Translations under genes and position numbers: made by a program
Notes under the pieces: model-generated
The model's input: the letters and a program-made list of their open reading frames with translations, nothing else
The model's database searches: none
What the model was told of the DNA's origin: nothing
Assembly: GCA_963663525.2 (NCBI GenBank)
Contig: CAXXHC010000002.1
Coordinates: forward strand, 248,001 to 312,000
From: G963663525 sp963663525
GTDB lineage: Bacteria; Myxococcota_A; SURF-8; G963663525
Direction of reading: 5' to 3'
DNA: 64,000 nt
In this document: piece after piece, positions 62,083 to 64,000 of the stretch
How the letters are laid out: each line of letters opens with the position of its first letter
How positions within the stretch are numbered: the first letter of the stretch is position 1

Positions 62083-63663
62083 ATGAGAAAACGCGAGTCG
62101 TTCGTCCTTTTTTGCAGCGTTCTTCTGGCCGCGTTTTTCCTTGTACCGAGCCAGTCCCGCGCCGAGGACGATTCTCCCACCGGTCCCGACATTCCGGATT
62201 TGATCGCAGAATCCAAAAACGTGGTTTTCGCGTCGGTGATCGATGTTTTCGGCACTCGGATGACCGTCAATGTAAATAAAAGCTACAAAGGCCGTCTGTC
62301 GGGTAAAATCAAAATCACCGGTTTCGACAAGCGGGAAGACAAGTTCACGCAATCCCTGAAGAAAAAATTCAAGAAGGGTGAGGATTACTTCTTCTTCCTC
62401 AAAGGCAACGTGCTGAAAACCGTGCCGTTCCAGCCGACGGAAAAATCGGTGGACATCCCAGTGCGTTCCGGTCAGATCGTCGCCTCGGTAATCGCTCCGC
62501 GATTCGCCGATAAATTCCAGCACGAATTTCCCATGGACGTCTTCCAGGAATACCTGGAAGCCCTCGTGAAAATCGAAGAAAAACAACCACTTGAAGAAGA
62601 TGCGAAAGCTGCGTTCGAACAGCGCCTGGTCGCAGCCCTCGACGAGAATTCCCCGCTTGCGCCTTCCTACGCCAAAATGCTTCTGGACGTCCGACCGGAA
62701 TACGCCAACGGCGAGGTGCTGACCCGCTTGATGAATTCCCCCGACCTCAATGGCCAGTACCTTGGCTACAAGCATATGGTTGCGCTGATGCCGCTGTGCC
62801 GTAAAAAGGATCCGACGCTGATCGATCCGGCGCTTTGCAATCAGGTGGGGCAACTGGTTTACGACAAACTGCAAAATGCTCCTTCCCAACTCATCATCTC
62901 GGCCAGCGCCTCGTTCGTGGTGGAACTGGGCGATGAAAAAGGCTTGGAACTGCTGGAGAAAATGATCCCCTCCTCTTCGGAAGGTCAGGTCGAGGCAGTC
63001 GAAGTCAACCCTCGGGACAGCATCGAGCCGCCGTTGCGGGCCGTTTTGCGGGGCATCGTGGAATTCGATTCTCCCAAAGCGCTGAATATTCTGGAAAAAG
63101 AACTGCTTCGCAACAACCCCAAAACCTTCCTCATCATCCTCGATATTCTCAAAGAGTACGCCGACGACTCGCTGAACCTGCTGTTGCTCGACATGGTGTC
63201 CAACCAGGACTACCTGCCTCGAAAAGTCGCCATCATGGACTATTTCCGGCACATCAAGGACGAAGTGACCATTTCCAGCCTGATTGCGCTGTTCGACCAC
63301 CAGGGCGCAGGCGTTTACCCCCGGAAAAGCATCGTCGAAGTCCTCACGGCCTACGGCCCCGAAAAGGAAATCACCGAGTTCCTGATGAACCGCGCCATCA
63401 AGGACGAAAGCGAGGTCGTGCGACAGGCCACCATTCGTTCCTTGGGCGAATTGAACGTGAAAGAAGCGATCCCGCTTTTGAAGAAGAATTATTTCAGGGA
63501 AAGCAACCGCCTGACCCGCGAACTGATTATCAATGCGCTGTCGAAAATCAGTTCCAGCGACGCTTATAAGGCGCTGAAATTCCTGCACTCCAAGGCACGA
63601 GATCCGCGACTGAAAGCGGCCATCAATCAAGGAATGAAAGAAAGCAAATACCTGGCGCAGTAG
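62083..63663 (+). CDS. secreted HEAT/ARM-type repeat protein
   Basis: 526 residues from the ATG at 62083 with GAGGAGG upstream. The signal peptide SFVLFCSVLLAAFFLVPSQSRA is followed by an N-terminal beta-rich segment (LIAESKNVVFASVIDVFGTRMTVNVNKSYKG). The rest is helical pairs of HEAT type (VSNQDYLPRKVAIMDYFRHIKDEVTISSLIALFDH; ESEVVRQATIRSLGELNVKEAIPLLKKNYF). It is probably a periplasmic scaffold. No catalytic motif seen. It lies 10 bp ahead of the partial last gene. Confidence 0.72.
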   Translation: MRKRESFVLFCSVLLAAFFLVPSQSRAEDDSPTGPDIPDLIAESKNVVFASVIDVFGTRMTVNVNKSYKGRLSGKIKITGFDKREDKFTQSLKKKFKKGEDYFFFLKGNVLKTVPFQPTEKSVDIPVRSGQIVASVIAPRFADKFQHEFPMDVFQEYLEALVKIEEKQPLEEDAKAAFEQRLVAALDENSPLAPSYAKMLLDVRPEYANGEVLTRLMNSPDLNGQYLGYKHMVALMPLCRKKDPTLIDPALCNQVGQLVYDKLQNAPSQLIISASASFVVELGDEKGLELLEKMIPSSSEGQVEAVEVNPRDSIEPPLRAVLRGIVEFDSPKALNILEKELLRNNPKTFLIILDILKEYADDSLNLLLLDMVSNQDYLPRKVAIMDYFRHIKDEVTISSLIALFDHQGAGVYPRKSIVEVLTAYGPEKEITEFLMNRAIKDESEVVRQATIRSLGELNVKEAIPLLKKNYFRESNRLTRELIINALSKISSSDAYKALKFLHSKARDPRLKAAINQGMKESKYLAQ

Positions 63664-63673
63664 CGATCCGAAG

Positions 63674-64000
63674 ATGAACCGTTCCCCCATTTCCATCGAT
63701 GAACGCCGCAATCTGACCGTCTGGGACGGTCGGAACGCGGGTCATTACGAGGTCTACTACCTCAAGTTCAACCTCCCGGAAGAACGCCTGGCCTTTTGGC
63801 TGCGCTACACGCTTACGGCTCCGCTTCCCGGCAAGGGAACCCCGGTAACCGAACTGTGGGGCATCGCGTTCGACGCCGCCGACCCGTCGCGCAATCAGGG
63901 TTTCAAAGATACGTTTCCTGCCACCCCTGACGCCATCGGTCGCGACGGCTTCCGGCTGCGCGCCGGAGAAGCCTGGATCGACCAGGGAGGTTGCGCAGGC
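63674..64000 (+). CDS. lipocalin-like (CrtC/AttH-type) protein, 3' truncated by window edge
   Basis: An open frame from the ATG at 63674 continues to the window end (109 codons). It starts MNRSPISIDERRNLTVWDGRNAGHYEVYYLKFNLPEERLAFWLRYTLT and continues VTELWGIAFDAADP. The pattern (aromatic-rich, YEVYYLKF, FWLRYT, LWGIAFD) resembles the hydroxyneurosporene synthase/AttH lipocalin-like fold, but the assignment is tentative. There is no signal peptide. It is probably co-transcribed with the HEAT-repeat gene 10 bp upstream. Confidence 0.6.
   Translation, partial: MNRSPISIDERRNLTVWDGRNAGHYEVYYLKFNLPEERLAFWLRYTLTAPLPGKGTPVTELWGIAFDAADPSRNQGFKDTFPATPDAIGRDGFRLRAGEAWIDQGGCAG

Noticed and set aside
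61930..63711. 593-codon minus-strand frame opposite the HEAT-repeat gene
   Set aside because: It is the antisense shadow of the plus-strand gene at 62083-63663, is rich in His/Phe/Gln/Arg as such shadows are, and has no ribosome-binding site; the plus-strand gene has a signal peptide, HEAT repeats and a strong GAGGAGG.

Overview
The window looks like part of a chromosome from a Gram-negative, anaerobic, deltaproteobacterium-like organism (Desulfobacterota or a related lineage; I cannot fix the phylum from sequence alone). The evidence is a Tmc-type membrane redox complex, an HdrA-MvhD/HdrD soluble electron-transfer module, lysine 2,3-aminomutase with beta-lysine acetyltransferase, many secreted lipoproteins whose lipobox is followed by Asp/Glu-rich linkers, and Gram-negative envelope genes (uppS, cdsA, lepB, predicted outer-membrane barrels). 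Most of the window is moderately GC-rich, but about 36.7-37.6 kb and 41.7-43.1 kb are clearly AT-richer and look acquired. No rRNA, tRNA or CRISPR array was seen.

Layout. 0-5.1 kb: 3' part of an AidB-like acyl-CoA dehydrogenase, a secreted barrel-like protein, and a large membrane protein with spermidine-synthase-like and TPR parts. 5.2-12.9 kb: a redox divergon, with tmcD-tmcC-tmcB on the minus strand and an HdrA-MvhD fusion plus HdrD on the plus strand, separated by a 583-bp AT-rich region that contains a clear dyad. 13-16.6 kb: ankyrin protein, methyltransferase and a tandem array of four GNAT acetyltransferase genes, one of which has lost its ATG. 17-21.4 kb: a minus-strand operon merR - sodium/solute symporter - ablB - ablA, predicted to make the osmolyte N-epsilon-acetyl-beta-lysine and to import a solute. 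21.5-27.4 kb: a possibly frameshifted secreted protein, tex, and a GT39-like membrane protein. 27.6-35.1 kb: a block (lipoprotein hydrolase, sirtuin, DUF2505 protein, PHP phosphoesterase, lipoprotein) bracketed by two inverted copies of a ~212-bp MITE-like element. 35.3-36.2 kb: trxB.

36.2-46 kb is the accessory zone. It holds 75-bp repeats interleaved with Rhs-derived scraps, an orphan Rhs tip with a candidate immunity gene, a YARHG-domain protein, a methyltransferase, a DUF302 protein, a Cys-rich lipoprotein gene broken by two in-frame stops, an intact ISL3-type insertion sequence with a perfect 8-bp target duplication, and many short palindromic (REP-like) repeats. 46-64 kb returns to ordinary chromosome: DUF89 protein, heparinase II/III-like lipoprotein, cdsA-uppS, lepB, a CsgG/TolB-like plus barrel protein, a hybrid histidine kinase, an SH3-repeat protein with an EGF-like lipoprotein, htpG, a HEAT-type secreted protein and a partial lipocalin-like gene.

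How it fits together: TmcBCD would connect the quinone pool and/or periplasmic electrons to cytoplasmic HdrD-type FeS proteins, and the divergent HdrA-MvhD/HdrD unit would handle cytoplasmic electron transfer, possibly bifurcation. The abl operon suggests life at variable salinity. Three kinds of mobile or repetitive DNA (IS, MITE-like, REP-like) cluster in the intergenic and accessory parts.
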